DNA of 56,808 nt from Bacteroidota bacterium (GTDB lineage Bacteria > Bacteroidota > Bacteroidia > UKL13-3). The notes below the pieces were generated by a model. It was not told the DNA's origin. It saw only the letters and a list, made by a program, of their open reading frames with translations, and did not search any database. Positions 43,615 to 52,755 of this stretch are shown here, piece after piece; positions within the stretch are counted from its first letter, which is position 1, and every line of letters begins with the position of its first letter. Location of the stretch: contig CANNQU010000013.1 of the NCBI GenBank assembly GCA_947507965.1, forward strand, positions 1 to 56,808, in the 5' to 3' direction. Both the position numbers and the translations under genes were made by a program.

Positions 43615-44328
43615 CTAAATCATGCAAGCCACCCCCACTCCGATAGCAATAGCAAGTAATTTTAGGCGGCTAAAACTGTGGTTTTCGCTATTTTCAAATA
43701 AAATAGTAGTTGATATATGCAGGAAAGTACCTACAACAAGGGCTAAAATCAGATGTAGTGTATTGGTGGTGAAAAAGGAAAATTGATAGAGAAGGTTACT
43801 ACAGTAGATGCCTAGTAACGACATGCTGGCATAAGGAATTAAGACGAGCAAGGTGGTTGCTAATGTGGTGCGATTATGGCGCAGTAAGGTTATAAGGGTG
43901 AAGGCTGCAGGAGCCTCATGCAAGGCCACCCCATAAATTAAATTGCTCCTTTGGTCGGCGTTTAAGATTCCAATATTACTTAAAGGCATTCCTTCAATAA
44001 AACTATGAATACAAAGTCCTAAAATAATTCCTAAGGGCAATCTATTTTTTCTGTGTACCGAATGCAAATGGCCATGTTCAATTCCTTTGGTGAAATATTC
44101 CAACACGATTTGAAAAAAGAAGCCAGCCAGGATGAACATGCCAATATTTATGGCACCCTGCTGCTGATAAAGGGAAGGCAATATATCAATCATGGTCACA
44201 GAAAAGAGGAATGCGCCACTAAACGCTAAAAACAGTTTTAGTACATCTTTATTTACACTGCTTACGCTTAGCGCAATAGTGCCACCAAGCATGGGTAATA
44301 AAAACAAGAGCGGGTATCGTAAATCCAT
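43615..44328 (-). CDS. ZIP family divalent metal transporter
   Basis: 237 residues with about eight membrane helices. The metal-binding helix motifs are present: HSFIEGMPL (His108, Glu112) and ALHEAPAAF (His137, Glu138). A His-rich loop EHGHLHSVHRK (84-94) between helices is typical of ZIP proteins. Likely imports zinc or another divalent metal. It lies 18 bases after the PAP2 gene and about 100 bases before the porin-Rieske pair. Confidence 0.9.
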   Translation of the reverse strand: MDLRYPLLFLLPMLGGTIALSVSSVNKDVLKLFLAFSGAFLFSVTMIDILPSLYQQQGAINIGMFILAGFFFQIVLEYFTKGIEHGHLHSVHRKNRLPLGIILGLCIHSFIEGMPLSNIGILNADQRSNLIYGVALHEAPAAFTLITLLRHNRTTLATTLLVLIPYASMSLLGIYCSNLLYQFSFFTTNTLHLILALVVGTFLHISTTILFENSENHSFSRLKLLAIAIGVGVACMI

Positions 44329-44346
44329 AACAGTAGTTGGTTGATA

Positions 44347-44922
44347 TTAATGGCTGAAATATTTTTTAAAATATCGTTTTATTATAGCATGTGCAAAGAT
44401 ACTTATCGTAATTCCTAAACAGGCACCGGCAGCAATGTCGAGAGGGTAATGAACCCCCACATAAACTTGTGCCAATGAAATACTACCAGCCCAAAACAGG
44501 CCCAAAAGGAGCATCCATTTTCTTCGGCTATAAAAAAACATACTGAGTGCAACGGCTATCGCAAAATGATTCGCAGCATGGCTTGAGGTGAAGCTATATC
44601 CTCTATTATTACAATCAATGAGCGGCTTAAATTGTTTTGCTATCATTGGCTCCTCGCAAGGGCGAAGCCTTTCAAAAAGGGGTTTGGCTACATGCGAACT
44701 AATGGCATCGCTTAAAACAAAACATAAAATGGCAATCCCCACCATTCGAAGTCCAGCCCATCGGAATTTTATAGTAAGAAACATGACGATCAACAGATAA
44801 AGAGGGTACCAATTCTTTTTTTCGCGTAACCAGGGCATAACCTGGTCAAGGAGGTTAGAATGGCAATGCTGTTGTATCCATAAAAACAGTTGCTGGTCGA
44901 GTTGGATGAAATAGTCAATCAT
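44347..44922 (-). CDS. PAP2-family phosphatase (undecaprenyl-diphosphatase-like)
   Basis: 191 residues with about five to six helices and the three PAP2 motifs: KPLFERLRP (80-88), SFTSSHA with His115, and VYVGVHYPLD with His158 and Asp162. The usual Arg of the third motif is replaced by Gln152, a substitution also seen in other small Bacteroidota members to my recollection. It probably dephosphorylates a lipid pyrophosphate such as undecaprenyl diphosphate in peptidoglycan recycling. It lies 3 bases after the methyltransferase gene. Confidence 0.88.
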   Translation of the reverse strand: MIDYFIQLDQQLFLWIQQHCHSNLLDQVMPWLREKKNWYPLYLLIVMFLTIKFRWAGLRMVGIAILCFVLSDAISSHVAKPLFERLRPCEEPMIAKQFKPLIDCNNRGYSFTSSHAANHFAIAVALSMFFYSRRKWMLLLGLFWAGSISLAQVYVGVHYPLDIAAGACLGITISIFAHAIIKRYFKKYFSH

Positions 44923-44925
44923 GGT

Positions 44926-45690
44926 TCAATTCTTCTGTGCAATAATAATAACTCTATCGCTTTGTTGGGTAAGTTGCTCTAGGCTATAGTTCCCGAATAC
45001 ATCAACCATTCGAAAACCACAGAGGCTCAACATCGCTTCAAAATCTTTTATGGTATAGGCTGCTACCCGTTCTTCAAAATGAAAATCCTTCTCATCGGCA
45101 GTAAAATCGATGGTTTTAATGATGTATTTCTCGATTATCTTTTTAGAAATAACAAATTCTATTTCGTCTCTTTTTTCTACGCCTTGGTAAGGAAGTGTAG
45201 GTGCTATTTTTTCAATATTAAAGTAATCGAGTATCAACAGTCCATCGGGCTTCAATTGCTGATGGCAAGCTTGAAGCACCTTCTCGTCGTCGAGTGGCGA
45301 ATCGAAATAGCCGAAGCTGGTAAATAAATTAAAGATATAGTCGAATTGAAGTGGATAAACTACATGGCGCATATCGTGTACCTCAAAATGGAGACTGCTA
45401 TTTTCATGTTTTTTGGCTTCCGCTATCGAGTTCGTTGAAAGGTCAACCCCTAGAACATCAAGCCCCGATTTGTTCAGCGTAATTGAATGTCGTCCAGCAC
45501 CACAGGCTAAATCCAGCGCCTTGCTTCCAGTGGCTGGGTTAAGGTAGCGAAGGAGTTGGCTGATAAAGGCTTCGGCCTCCTCGTAATTACGTTTATTGTA
45601 TAAAAGATGATAGAATGTGGTGTTAAACCAAACCGAGAACCACTTATTTTGTTCGCTTTTTTCTAATGCAGGTTGGTTTTTCTTGTTCAC
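44926..45690 (-). CDS. Class I SAM-dependent methyltransferase
   Basis: 254 residues. The SAM-binding loop ALDLACGAGRHSI (about 57-69) and the acidic LDVLGVDLSTNSI strand are clear. An N-terminal helical segment and a C-terminal part with LLILDYFNIEKI complete a Methyltransf_25-type fold. Substrate unknown. It heads the minus-strand run with the PAP2 and ZIP genes and is divergent from the glmM-like gene; a -7 box at 45714-45721 could drive it. Confidence 0.85.
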   Translation of the reverse strand: MNKKNQPALEKSEQNKWFSVWFNTTFYHLLYNKRNYEEAEAFISQLLRYLNPATGSKALDLACGAGRHSITLNKSGLDVLGVDLSTNSIAEAKKHENSSLHFEVHDMRHVVYPLQFDYIFNLFTSFGYFDSPLDDEKVLQACHQQLKPDGLLILDYFNIEKIAPTLPYQGVEKRDEIEFVISKKIIEKYIIKTIDFTADEKDFHFEERVAAYTIKDFEAMLSLCGFRMVDVFGNYSLEQLTQQSDRVIIIAQKN

Positions 45691-45713
45691 GTATTAAGGA
45701 ATAGGTATCTTCG

Positions 45714-45721
45714 CAAAGATA
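45714..45721 (-). promoter_or_regulatory. Putative -7 box for the methyltransferase operon
   Basis: On the minus strand this reads TATCTTTG, matching TAnnTTTG, 24 bases before the 45690 start. No -33 box at normal spacing was found. Confidence 0.45.
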
Positions 45722-45743
45722 AATTAAAATAAAACAAAGATAC

Positions 45744-47126
45744 GTGAGTTTAATAGCATCAATTTCTGGAATAAGAGGCACCATTGGAGGGGAAGTAGAT
45801 AAAAACTTAACCCCCATCGATATCGTAAAGTTTACTTCTGCTTACGCTACCTGGATATTTAAAGGAACAGAGAATAAGCCTAAGGTGGTCGTCGGTAGAG
45901 ACGCACGAATTTCAGGTGCCATGGTTAGCCAATTGGTGATTGGCACGTTGATTTCGATGGGCATCGATGTGGTTGATATTGGTTTAACCACAACGCCAAC
46001 ACTTGCGCTGGCTGTAGTTGATGAAGCGGCTGATGGCGGCATTGTTATTACCGCAAGCCACAATACAAAGGAATGGAATGCCTTAAAACTGTTAAATTCT
46101 GGTGGAGAGTTTATCTCAGAGAAAGAAGGTGAAACGATAAAAAAGATTGCTGAGAAGGGCGCTTTTACCTATGCTAGTGTTGAAAAACTTGGATTTCTTT
46201 CGGAGAACCAAGAATATATCGCAAAACATATTGAGAAGATTTTAGCTTTGAACTTGGTGGATGTGGAGAGCATTAAGGCGAAAGAGTATAAAATAGTGAT
46301 TGATGGTGTAAATTCTACTGGAGGCATTGCCTTGCCTCCTTTGCTCTACGCATTGGGTGTTAAGGAAGTGGTGGAGCTCTATTGTACTCCCAATGGATCT
46401 TTTCCACATAATCCCGAGCCATTACCTCAAAATCTTTCCCAGCTTGCCTCCGATGTTAAGTTTCATAAAGCACAACTTGGCATTGCCGTCGACCCTGATG
46501 TCGATCGTTTGTGTTTTGTTAACGATAATGGTGATTTTTTCGGGGAGGAATATACTTTGGTGGCAATTGCCGATTATATCTTGAAAAACAAAAAGGGACC
46601 AACTGTGTCTAATCTTTCCAGCTCTTGGGCATTACGCGATATTACCTTAAAAAATGGAGGTAAATATTTCGCGAGCGCCGTGGGCGAAGTAAATGTGGTG
46701 AAGGAGATGAAAAAACAAAAAGCGGTGATCGGAGGTGAAGGAAATGGAGGTGTTATTTATCCTGAGCTGCATTATGGTAGAGATGCGATGGTAGGTATTG
46801 CCTTGTTTTTGTCGCATCTGGCAAAATCAGGTAAAAATTCATCCGTTCTGCGGTCGATGTACCCTAATTATTATATGTCGAAATCGAAGATTGAGTTGAC
46901 GGAAGGGATTGATTTGGATAAAATAATTGACGGAATTAAAGAGCAGTATAAAAAACAAAATTTAATTACTATCGATGGTTTGAAAATTGAATTCGAGAAC
47001 GAATGGGTGCACTTACGCCGGTCGAATACCGAATCAATTATTAGAATATATACGGAAAGTCAGTCACAGTCTACCTCTGATTTTTTAGCGAAAAAAATTA
47101 TGGAGGATATTAAAGCTTTAATGTAA
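45744..47126 (+). CDS. glmM: Phosphoglucosamine mutase/phosphohexomutase
   Basis: 460 residues of the alpha-D-phosphohexomutase family. The catalytic phosphoserine is Ser105 in ITASHNTKEW; the metal loop is DPDVDR (Asp250, Asp252, Asp254); the sugar-binding GEGNGG and the phosphate-binding RRSNTESIIRIY follow. GlmM makes glucosamine-1-phosphate for UDP-GlcNAc. A phosphomannomutase cannot be excluded by sequence reading alone. The start codon is GTG at 45744. Confidence 0.85.
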   Translation: MSLIASISGIRGTIGGEVDKNLTPIDIVKFTSAYATWIFKGTENKPKVVVGRDARISGAMVSQLVIGTLISMGIDVVDIGLTTTPTLALAVVDEAADGGIVITASHNTKEWNALKLLNSGGEFISEKEGETIKKIAEKGAFTYASVEKLGFLSENQEYIAKHIEKILALNLVDVESIKAKEYKIVIDGVNSTGGIALPPLLYALGVKEVVELYCTPNGSFPHNPEPLPQNLSQLASDVKFHKAQLGIAVDPDVDRLCFVNDNGDFFGEEYTLVAIADYILKNKKGPTVSNLSSSWALRDITLKNGGKYFASAVGEVNVVKEMKKQKAVIGGEGNGGVIYPELHYGRDAMVGIALFLSHLAKSGKNSSVLRSMYPNYYMSKSKIELTEGIDLDKIIDGIKEQYKKQNLITIDGLKIEFENEWVHLRRSNTESIIRIYTESQSQSTSDFLAKKIMEDIKALM

Positions 47127-47197
47127 ATCACGTAGATTTTCATCTTCGGTATTCTCATTCCATGCTCCTATTAAAATTGTAATCAAAAAATCAAAAC

Positions 47198-48301
47198 ATG
47201 GCCTTACAATGTGGTATTGTCGGACTTCCTAATGTGGGGAAGTCAACTCTTTTTAATTGCTTAAGTAATGCAAAAGCGCAAGCAGCTAATTTTCCTTTTT
47301 GCACCATTGAGCCCAATATTGGGGTAATCACCGTACCGGATGAGCGTTTGACAAAATTGTCGGAGTTTGTACTGCCTCAGCGAATAGTGCCAACAACTAT
47401 TGAAATCGTAGATATTGCAGGCCTTGTTAAGGGCGCTAGTAAGGGCGAAGGATTAGGAAATCAGTTTCTTGGAAATATTCGTTCAACCGATGCCATAATT
47501 CATGTGGTGCGATGTTTTGATGATGACAACGTAATACATGTTGACGGTAATGTAAACCCATTACGCGACAAGGAAATTATAGATACCGAATTACAACTTA
47601 AAGATTTAGACACCGTAGAAAAACGCCTCGTTAAAGTGTCAAAACAAGCGAAAGTAGGTAATGATCCATTGGCAAAAAAGGAGGCCGATTTGCTTTTACG
47701 GATAAAAACAATGCTAGAATCAGGCAAGTCGGCTCGAGTGGTAACTCCACAGAATGAGGAGGAGCGAAAGCTAATTGCCGACTTTCAGTTGCTTACCACC
47801 AAGCCGGTATTGTATTTATGCAATGTCGATGAGAAGTCGGTCGTTCATGGCAATGCCTATGTTGAAATAATTCGCAATGCGGTAAAAGATGAAAATGCTG
47901 AAGTGCTCATCATCTCTGCGGCCATCGAATCGGATATCGCCGAATTAGAGTCATATGAAGACAAGCAAGTTTTTTTGCAAGATTTAGGTTTGACGGAGCC
48001 GGGGGTTAATAAACTTATTAAATCGGCGTATAAACTGCTTAACCTAATAACCTATTTTACTGCCGGAGTTCAGGAGGTGAGAGCCTGGACGATAACCAGA
48101 GGATGGAAAGCCCCTCAGGCAGCGAGTGTCATCCATACCGATTTTGAAAAAGGATTTATTCGAGCGGAAGTAATACGATACCATGACTTTATCAGCTTGA
48201 AGAGCGAAGCAGCGGTAAAAGAGGCTGGTAAGATGGGAATAGAAGGTAAGGAATACCTTGTGCAAGATGGCGACATCATGCACTTTCGCTTTAATGTATA
48301 G
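47198..48301 (+). CDS. ychF: YchF/Obg-like ATPase
   Basis: 367 residues, the family's usual length. The P-loop GLPNVGKST is at 9-17, followed by the switch region DIAGLVKGASKGEGLGNQFL typical of YchF. The base-specificity motif is the non-standard NVDE instead of NKxD, which underlies ATP rather than GTP preference. A coiled-coil insert (about 125-195) and C-terminal TGS domain (about 280-365) complete the protein. It binds ribosomes and is linked to oxidative-stress control. Confidence 0.96.
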   Translation: MALQCGIVGLPNVGKSTLFNCLSNAKAQAANFPFCTIEPNIGVITVPDERLTKLSEFVLPQRIVPTTIEIVDIAGLVKGASKGEGLGNQFLGNIRSTDAIIHVVRCFDDDNVIHVDGNVNPLRDKEIIDTELQLKDLDTVEKRLVKVSKQAKVGNDPLAKKEADLLLRIKTMLESGKSARVVTPQNEEERKLIADFQLLTTKPVLYLCNVDEKSVVHGNAYVEIIRNAVKDENAEVLIISAAIESDIAELESYEDKQVFLQDLGLTEPGVNKLIKSAYKLLNLITYFTAGVQEVRAWTITRGWKAPQAASVIHTDFEKGFIRAEVIRYHDFISLKSEAAVKEAGKMGIEGKEYLVQDGDIMHFRFNV

Positions 48302-48338
48302 TCTTTAACGAGGCAATTCCGTTTTATACTACATTTTC

Positions 48339-48470
48339 CTATTTAGAAAATAAACTTAAAATCTCGTCAGAATAAAAGGCGCCGGCTACTATTAAAGCAA
48401 CCACAATAATAAACATAGCTTCAAAAATGTACAGTTTGGTTGTTTCTTCTTCTTGGGGTACTTTTTCCAT
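48339..48470 (-). CDS. 43-residue single-pass membrane protein (putative)
   Basis: The frame runs from ATG (48470) to TAG (48339). The N-terminus is acidic (MEKVPQEEETTK), one hydrophobic helix spans about residues 18-32 (AMFIIVVALIVAGAF), and the C-terminus is DEILSLFSK. A charged head plus one clean helix is unlikely in random sequence, and an in-frame stop lies just upstream. Too short for family recognition; small subunits of respiratory complexes have this shape. Confidence 0.5.
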   Translation of the reverse strand: MEKVPQEEETTKLYIFEAMFIIVVALIVAGAFYSDEILSLFSK

Positions 48471-48688
48471 TTTGTCGTGGTTTTATGAATTATTGATTTT
48501 TTAAGCGCAATAATTGTTCCAAAAGCTATAATTACCAAAAATAACGAGTAAGCGGGTTGTAGTGGGAGGGTAAATCCATAATTGATGTGCTAGGTTAAGC
48601 TTAATTTCCTATGCTGGTTAAGTAAGAACATAGAAACCTTGTCTCTGCCATTAATCTTGGATAGATGTTTTTTAAGATGAAATACAAT

Positions 48689-48970
48689 AGATCCCTCCTT
48701 CTTCTTGATGAACCATACAACAGAGTCAATACCTCCATTCTTCCGTCGCTTCAAGAGTGTGTTGATGGCATCAGATGAATGGCATTTATAGTGCTTTTTT
48801 TTGAGATCCTTCCTTTGTCAGGATGACCATACAACAGGGTCAATACCTCCGTTCTTCCGTCGCTTCAAGAGTGTGTTGATGGCATCAGATGAATGGCATT
48901 TATAGTGCTTTTTTTTGAGATCCCTCCTTCTTCTGGACAATACCATGGGGTCAATTACTCCAATTTCTAT
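48689..48970. repeat. Tandem repeat of 114-116 bp (two full copies plus part)
   Basis: Copies begin at 48689, 48805 and 48919, each opening with GATCC and a pyrimidine-rich stretch. The first two share an almost unbroken block from CATACAACAG to TTTTTTTTGAGATCC; the third fades after about 50 bases. Confidence 0.9.
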
Positions 48971-49071
48971 GTCCCATCATTCGGTCGTACATTCTCCTTA
49001 ATAATCAGTGTTGTATTGTCATCCTGACGAAGGAAGGATCTCATTCTTAAAGGGAATAACGTTAGCAACAA

Positions 49072-49207
49072 AATAACGTCAATGGTAACTTGTTCTTGGA
49101 TCTAGGATCTCAAAATGAGGGCTTCAGAATAGGAATGACGAAACATCATTGATACGATGCTTGCGGATCATTTTATTTTCGCCAACACATCAAATGCTGA
49201 AATATCC
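49072..49207. repeat. Dispersed intergenic repeat, copy B
   Basis: Near-identical to window bases 1-136 in the same orientation. It ends about 10 bases beyond the 3' end of the M4 peptidase gene. Confidence 0.88.
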
Positions 49208-49217
49208 TAGAGGGTAT

Positions 49218-52200
49218 TTAACGAATTAAAACTTTTTGATGACGAGGAATGTTTAAATCATCATAAAACGATAACACATAAATGCTCTTTTCTAGGTTAC
49301 TCAAATCCATCTCAAAGTAATTGGTATTGGGTAACAAGATCGTACTCACCAGTGCTCCTTTTAAATCTTTAACTTCTACTCTTGTGCGTTTTTTTGCTGT
49401 ATATACCATGAAAATTCCAGAGGATGGATTTGGATATAAGGCCATCTCAGAAGATACTTCGTTCTCTTTTATACCCGTGTTCCAAGTGCTGAAACGTAGG
49501 TTGTCGAAGGTGTAGCCGGTGTATTGTTGCGTATTAATCGTGCTGTTCTGGTCTTGTTGCCCGATACGAATTTGAAAGCTTGAGCTTAGTGTTTGTTTTG
49601 CTGAGTCTAAATAGTAATTTAGATTATAGATTGGAGTTGTTTTTCCCGAGCCTGGGATGGTTTTGTTGGCAAACAAATCAAAAAATTTAATCCATTTAGC
49701 GGTGTCACAACCACGAGTCCAAACGGCATCGTTTGGATATTTTTTGTCGCCGTGTTGTGTGTAGGTGAAACGAAAAAGTAAGGGAGAAGGCAAGTTCGCT
49801 ATCGCGCTCATATTATAGGTAAGAGTCAAGAAATTGGTCTGAGGTAAGGTATCGAAAAGCCAGTTTCTATCGCTTTTGTCGAGTGTTATGGCGCGTGTTC
49901 CTCCTCCAAAATCGGTGCCGGCGAAGGTTCTTAAACGGCACTGTGGCGAGGTGTTCTCATAGTCGGTGCGAGTGCTTCCGCCTACACCAAATGTTTTCGT
50001 GTAAAGCCATACGTCGGCCATCGCATCGAAATTATCGATCAATGGCAACGACACCGGTGGGTTGTCTACTTGTTGGATGGTTATTATTAGGGTGTCGTTT
50101 TCTTTAACCCCATCCAAACCATCAGCGATCCAAATACTAAGGGTGCTGGTACCCGCCTGCGACAAGTCGAATGGGCCTACGGTGGTGATGGCTGTACCAC
50201 CAGTTAAACTTACATTTTTACTTGTAACAGCGCCGTTGTTAAGCTTGTATTTAAGGGTTGTGGATGTTCCAGGTTGGGTACCAACACTCGTTACATTTAA
50301 CGTCACATTTTGACTGCTCTTCAACTCCGAAGAAGTATTTTTTCTTCCAAATATTCTATCACTTGGAGCATCCAACTTAAAATCGTTGGCTGTTTTTGCA
50401 ATACATTGCCAGTTCAATTCAAACCCTTTTCCACCGATTAAAAAGTCGCTGGTTTGACGTAAGGTGGCAGCCCCCGTTTTACAGATGATGCTTCCACCAT
50501 TTGGGAGTGCGTTGCCGGTATATTTGCCGATTAGTTTCCCCAAGGTGTCAACGCCGTCATAAACATATAAAAAATCGAAATTATTTTCAAAGTCGAATTC
50601 ATTGAAGGTAAGCTTCAATACCGATGCATTGGCTGGGGTAATACTCCTTACGCTGTAAATAAGGTTATCATAATCACTGGTATCACCATCATCGCTCAAT
50701 AAGCCCGAGCATGCAGTTAATGGAATGCCGACACCGCTTTTGGGCATTCTGTTCAATTGGCACTCACGCAATGCGGGATCGATTTTTATATATTGAGTTA
50801 ACGTAATAGAGTCTTTATCAATTGTATTGCAACTTGAAGAAACAAGTTTCACTGAAAAATTCGCGACGGTAGTATAAGTATGTGTTGGATTGGTTTGCAA
50901 TGACGTTTGGCCATCACCAAAATCCCAAACACTGGCATTGGAGTTGGCGCTATTATTGTAAAATTGTACCGTTAAAGGAACATTACATGCCGTGTGTTTG
51001 GTTGAAGTAAAAGCCGATTTTACCGCTGTATCACTACCCCCAACGCCAACGGCTTGCCATGCGTTGATTACTTGCATTACTTCATTGCTGCAATCGCCAA
51101 AGAGTTGTTTCGCTGCCAGGATACTATAAAAGCGAGCATCATCATAATTGGATAAAGGAGTTAAGAAGGTGGTTAAACTAAGAAAGGAAATTTGTGCGGC
51201 GTTTAGATATCCGATGCTATCGACTTTAAATTTAAAGCCATTATCATTGGTGCCGGTGTCGCCATGGCACAATAGATAAAACCATTTATTTTGTACGCCA
51301 CTATTATAATGTACTCCTCCATTATCCGATTTGTTGCTTACCCAATATTGCCCTTTATAAGTGTTCGGGTTTTGGTATTGCTTGGGGTTGCTCATATCGC
51401 GTAAGGCGGTTCCACCGGGCCCAAATTGTTCGCCCATTTTAAAATTTGCAGTGGCAGAGCTAGTATAGAAATCAATGGCTACTCCAAAGATGTCGCTAAA
51501 CGACTCATTGAGTGCTCCACTCTCATTACTGTAAACTAATGCTGCTGTTTTTTGTGTTAAGCCATGGGTAATTTCATGTCCACATACGTCGAGTGAGGTT
51601 AATGGCAGATAGCCACTTCCCCCATCTCCATACGTCATGAAATAGCCGTTCCAAAAGGCATTGACATAATTGGTGCTATAGTGAACATAAGAAATTAATT
51701 TAAATCCGTTGTTGTCAATGCTATTTCTATTAAATACATTTTTAAAAAAGTCGTATGTTTTTTCTGTCCCCCAATGTACATCTCCTGCTACCTCATCAAA
51801 GTTAGAGTTATAATTTGTCCAGTTGTTGTCTGCGTCATAAAAGTCGGTGGCCGTAGTATATATCGAGCCTTTTTGCATGTTATACGTTTCTATGCCTTGG
51901 CCGGACCCTCTAACGGTTTCTCGTAAACGATAGGTGCCCGGTTGTACGCTATCGGTAGTAATATTTTGTGTTCCGCTATATTTTGTATTTGCTTTTCCAG
52001 GTATATCGGTAGTTTCAATTCGATCCTCAATAAATAAAATATCCAATGTCATGGCATCGAGATAATATATTTTTCTTGATAACGGTTTTATGGCAAAGAG
52101 GTCGACGGCATAAACTAATCTGGTGGTATGATAAACCTCGTTGAGTTGTGATGGGAGAATAACCAGATATGGAGGAGGATTAAAAGTATTTGATGCGTTG

Positions 52201-52685
52201 CCTGAAATAGATTGCAGCCAGGCATTCGCATCAGGCTTCTGAAAGTAATAGACGGTGTTTTTGTTTTTCGACAGGATGACTTCTAAGGCCTCTTTGCCTG
52301 AATGCATTATAATTGGCGATTTAGGGGTTTCAAATACGGCACCATTGCAAGATGTGATGATCCCATTTTGCTCATGAGCAATAAACATACTTCCTAACAA
52401 GGCAATACCATTTTCCTCCTGAATATAACGATAATGTTTGTTGCCAATCGGGTCGGTTTCTATGTTTAGTAACCTAAAGCTAACCTTCTCAAAGCCTTTC
52501 ACTAATTTTATTTTCACCAAAAAATTTTCACTGGTAATCGAGCGACTAGTAAATACAATATATTCTGGCAAGTCACTTAATTTATTGTATCGTTCTACAG
52601 AATAGAAATTTTCAATTGATGTTGATTTTTGTCCATTGGAAACCAGGATTAAAAGTAAGAAAATAAAAATGAAAATAGGCTTCAT
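49218..52685 (-). CDS. Secreted M4 (thermolysin-like) metallopeptidase with T9SS type A tail
   Basis: 1155 residues. Signal peptide about 1-19. The propeptide (FTP/PepSY-like, about 30-220) precedes the M4 catalytic domain (about 235-560). Zinc ligands and catalytic Glu are in HEITH (His370, Glu371, His374) and NESFSD (Glu394); GGVHYNSGV carries the late active-site His. Then come a PKD domain (about 565-640; WDFGDGQT, HTYT), a CUB-like domain (about 650-765; FDFLYVYDG), further beta-rich modules, and a C-terminal type A sorting domain (ALYPNPSSGIF, about 1083 on). Substrates are extracellular proteins. Downstream is the repeat island. Confidence 0.93.
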   Translation of the reverse strand: MKPIFIFIFLLLILVSNGQKSTSIENFYSVERYNKLSDLPEYIVFTSRSITSENFLVKIKLVKGFEKVSFRLLNIETDPIGNKHYRYIQEENGIALLGSMFIAHEQNGIITSCNGAVFETPKSPIIMHSGKEALEVILSKNKNTVYYFQKPDANAWLQSISGNASNTFNPPPYLVILPSQLNEVYHTTRLVYAVDLFAIKPLSRKIYYLDAMTLDILFIEDRIETTDIPGKANTKYSGTQNITTDSVQPGTYRLRETVRGSGQGIETYNMQKGSIYTTATDFYDADNNWTNYNSNFDEVAGDVHWGTEKTYDFFKNVFNRNSIDNNGFKLISYVHYSTNYVNAFWNGYFMTYGDGGSGYLPLTSLDVCGHEITHGLTQKTAALVYSNESGALNESFSDIFGVAIDFYTSSATANFKMGEQFGPGGTALRDMSNPKQYQNPNTYKGQYWVSNKSDNGGVHYNSGVQNKWFYLLCHGDTGTNDNGFKFKVDSIGYLNAAQISFLSLTTFLTPLSNYDDARFYSILAAKQLFGDCSNEVMQVINAWQAVGVGGSDTAVKSAFTSTKHTACNVPLTVQFYNNSANSNASVWDFGDGQTSLQTNPTHTYTTVANFSVKLVSSSCNTIDKDSITLTQYIKIDPALRECQLNRMPKSGVGIPLTACSGLLSDDGDTSDYDNLIYSVRSITPANASVLKLTFNEFDFENNFDFLYVYDGVDTLGKLIGKYTGNALPNGGSIICKTGAATLRQTSDFLIGGKGFELNWQCIAKTANDFKLDAPSDRIFGRKNTSSELKSSQNVTLNVTSVGTQPGTSTTLKYKLNNGAVTSKNVSLTGGTAITTVGPFDLSQAGTSTLSIWIADGLDGVKENDTLIITIQQVDNPPVSLPLIDNFDAMADVWLYTKTFGVGGSTRTDYENTSPQCRLRTFAGTDFGGGTRAITLDKSDRNWLFDTLPQTNFLTLTYNMSAIANLPSPLLFRFTYTQHGDKKYPNDAVWTRGCDTAKWIKFFDLFANKTIPGSGKTTPIYNLNYYLDSAKQTLSSSFQIRIGQQDQNSTINTQQYTGYTFDNLRFSTWNTGIKENEVSSEMALYPNPSSGIFMVYTAKKRTRVEVKDLKGALVSTILLPNTNYFEMDLSNLEKSIYVLSFYDDLNIPRHQKVLIR

Positions 52686-52755
52686 CAGGTTGTGTTTAAA
52701 TGCTGCAATTTACAAGTTTTCTATAATGGTAAATAAATCTTTTCTTTGCTTATCT

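Larger units (their letters stand above)
48302..49217. other. Gene-poor island with small ORF and repeats
   Basis: 916 bases between ychF and the M4 peptidase gene. It contains a 43-codon membrane ORF at 48339-48470, an unexplained stretch at 48471-48640, tandem repeats at 48689-48970, a short unique stretch, and copy B of the repeat also found at the window start. No transposase or tRNA was seen. Confidence 0.8.

Noticed and set aside
44347-44922. PAP2 gene considered inactive because the third motif lacks its Arg
   Set aside because: Catalytic His and Asp are kept, and Gln at this position seems common in small Bacteroidota members, so no inactivation is claimed.
48480-48590. Membrane-helix-like frame on the minus strand
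   Set aside because: No ATG or GTG in frame after an upstream stop, and it overlaps the 43-codon ORF in another frame; kept only as a possible gene remnant.
48689-48970. Tandem repeats considered as a CRISPR array
   Set aside because: Units of 114-116 bp are contiguous with no variable spacers, and no cas gene is near.
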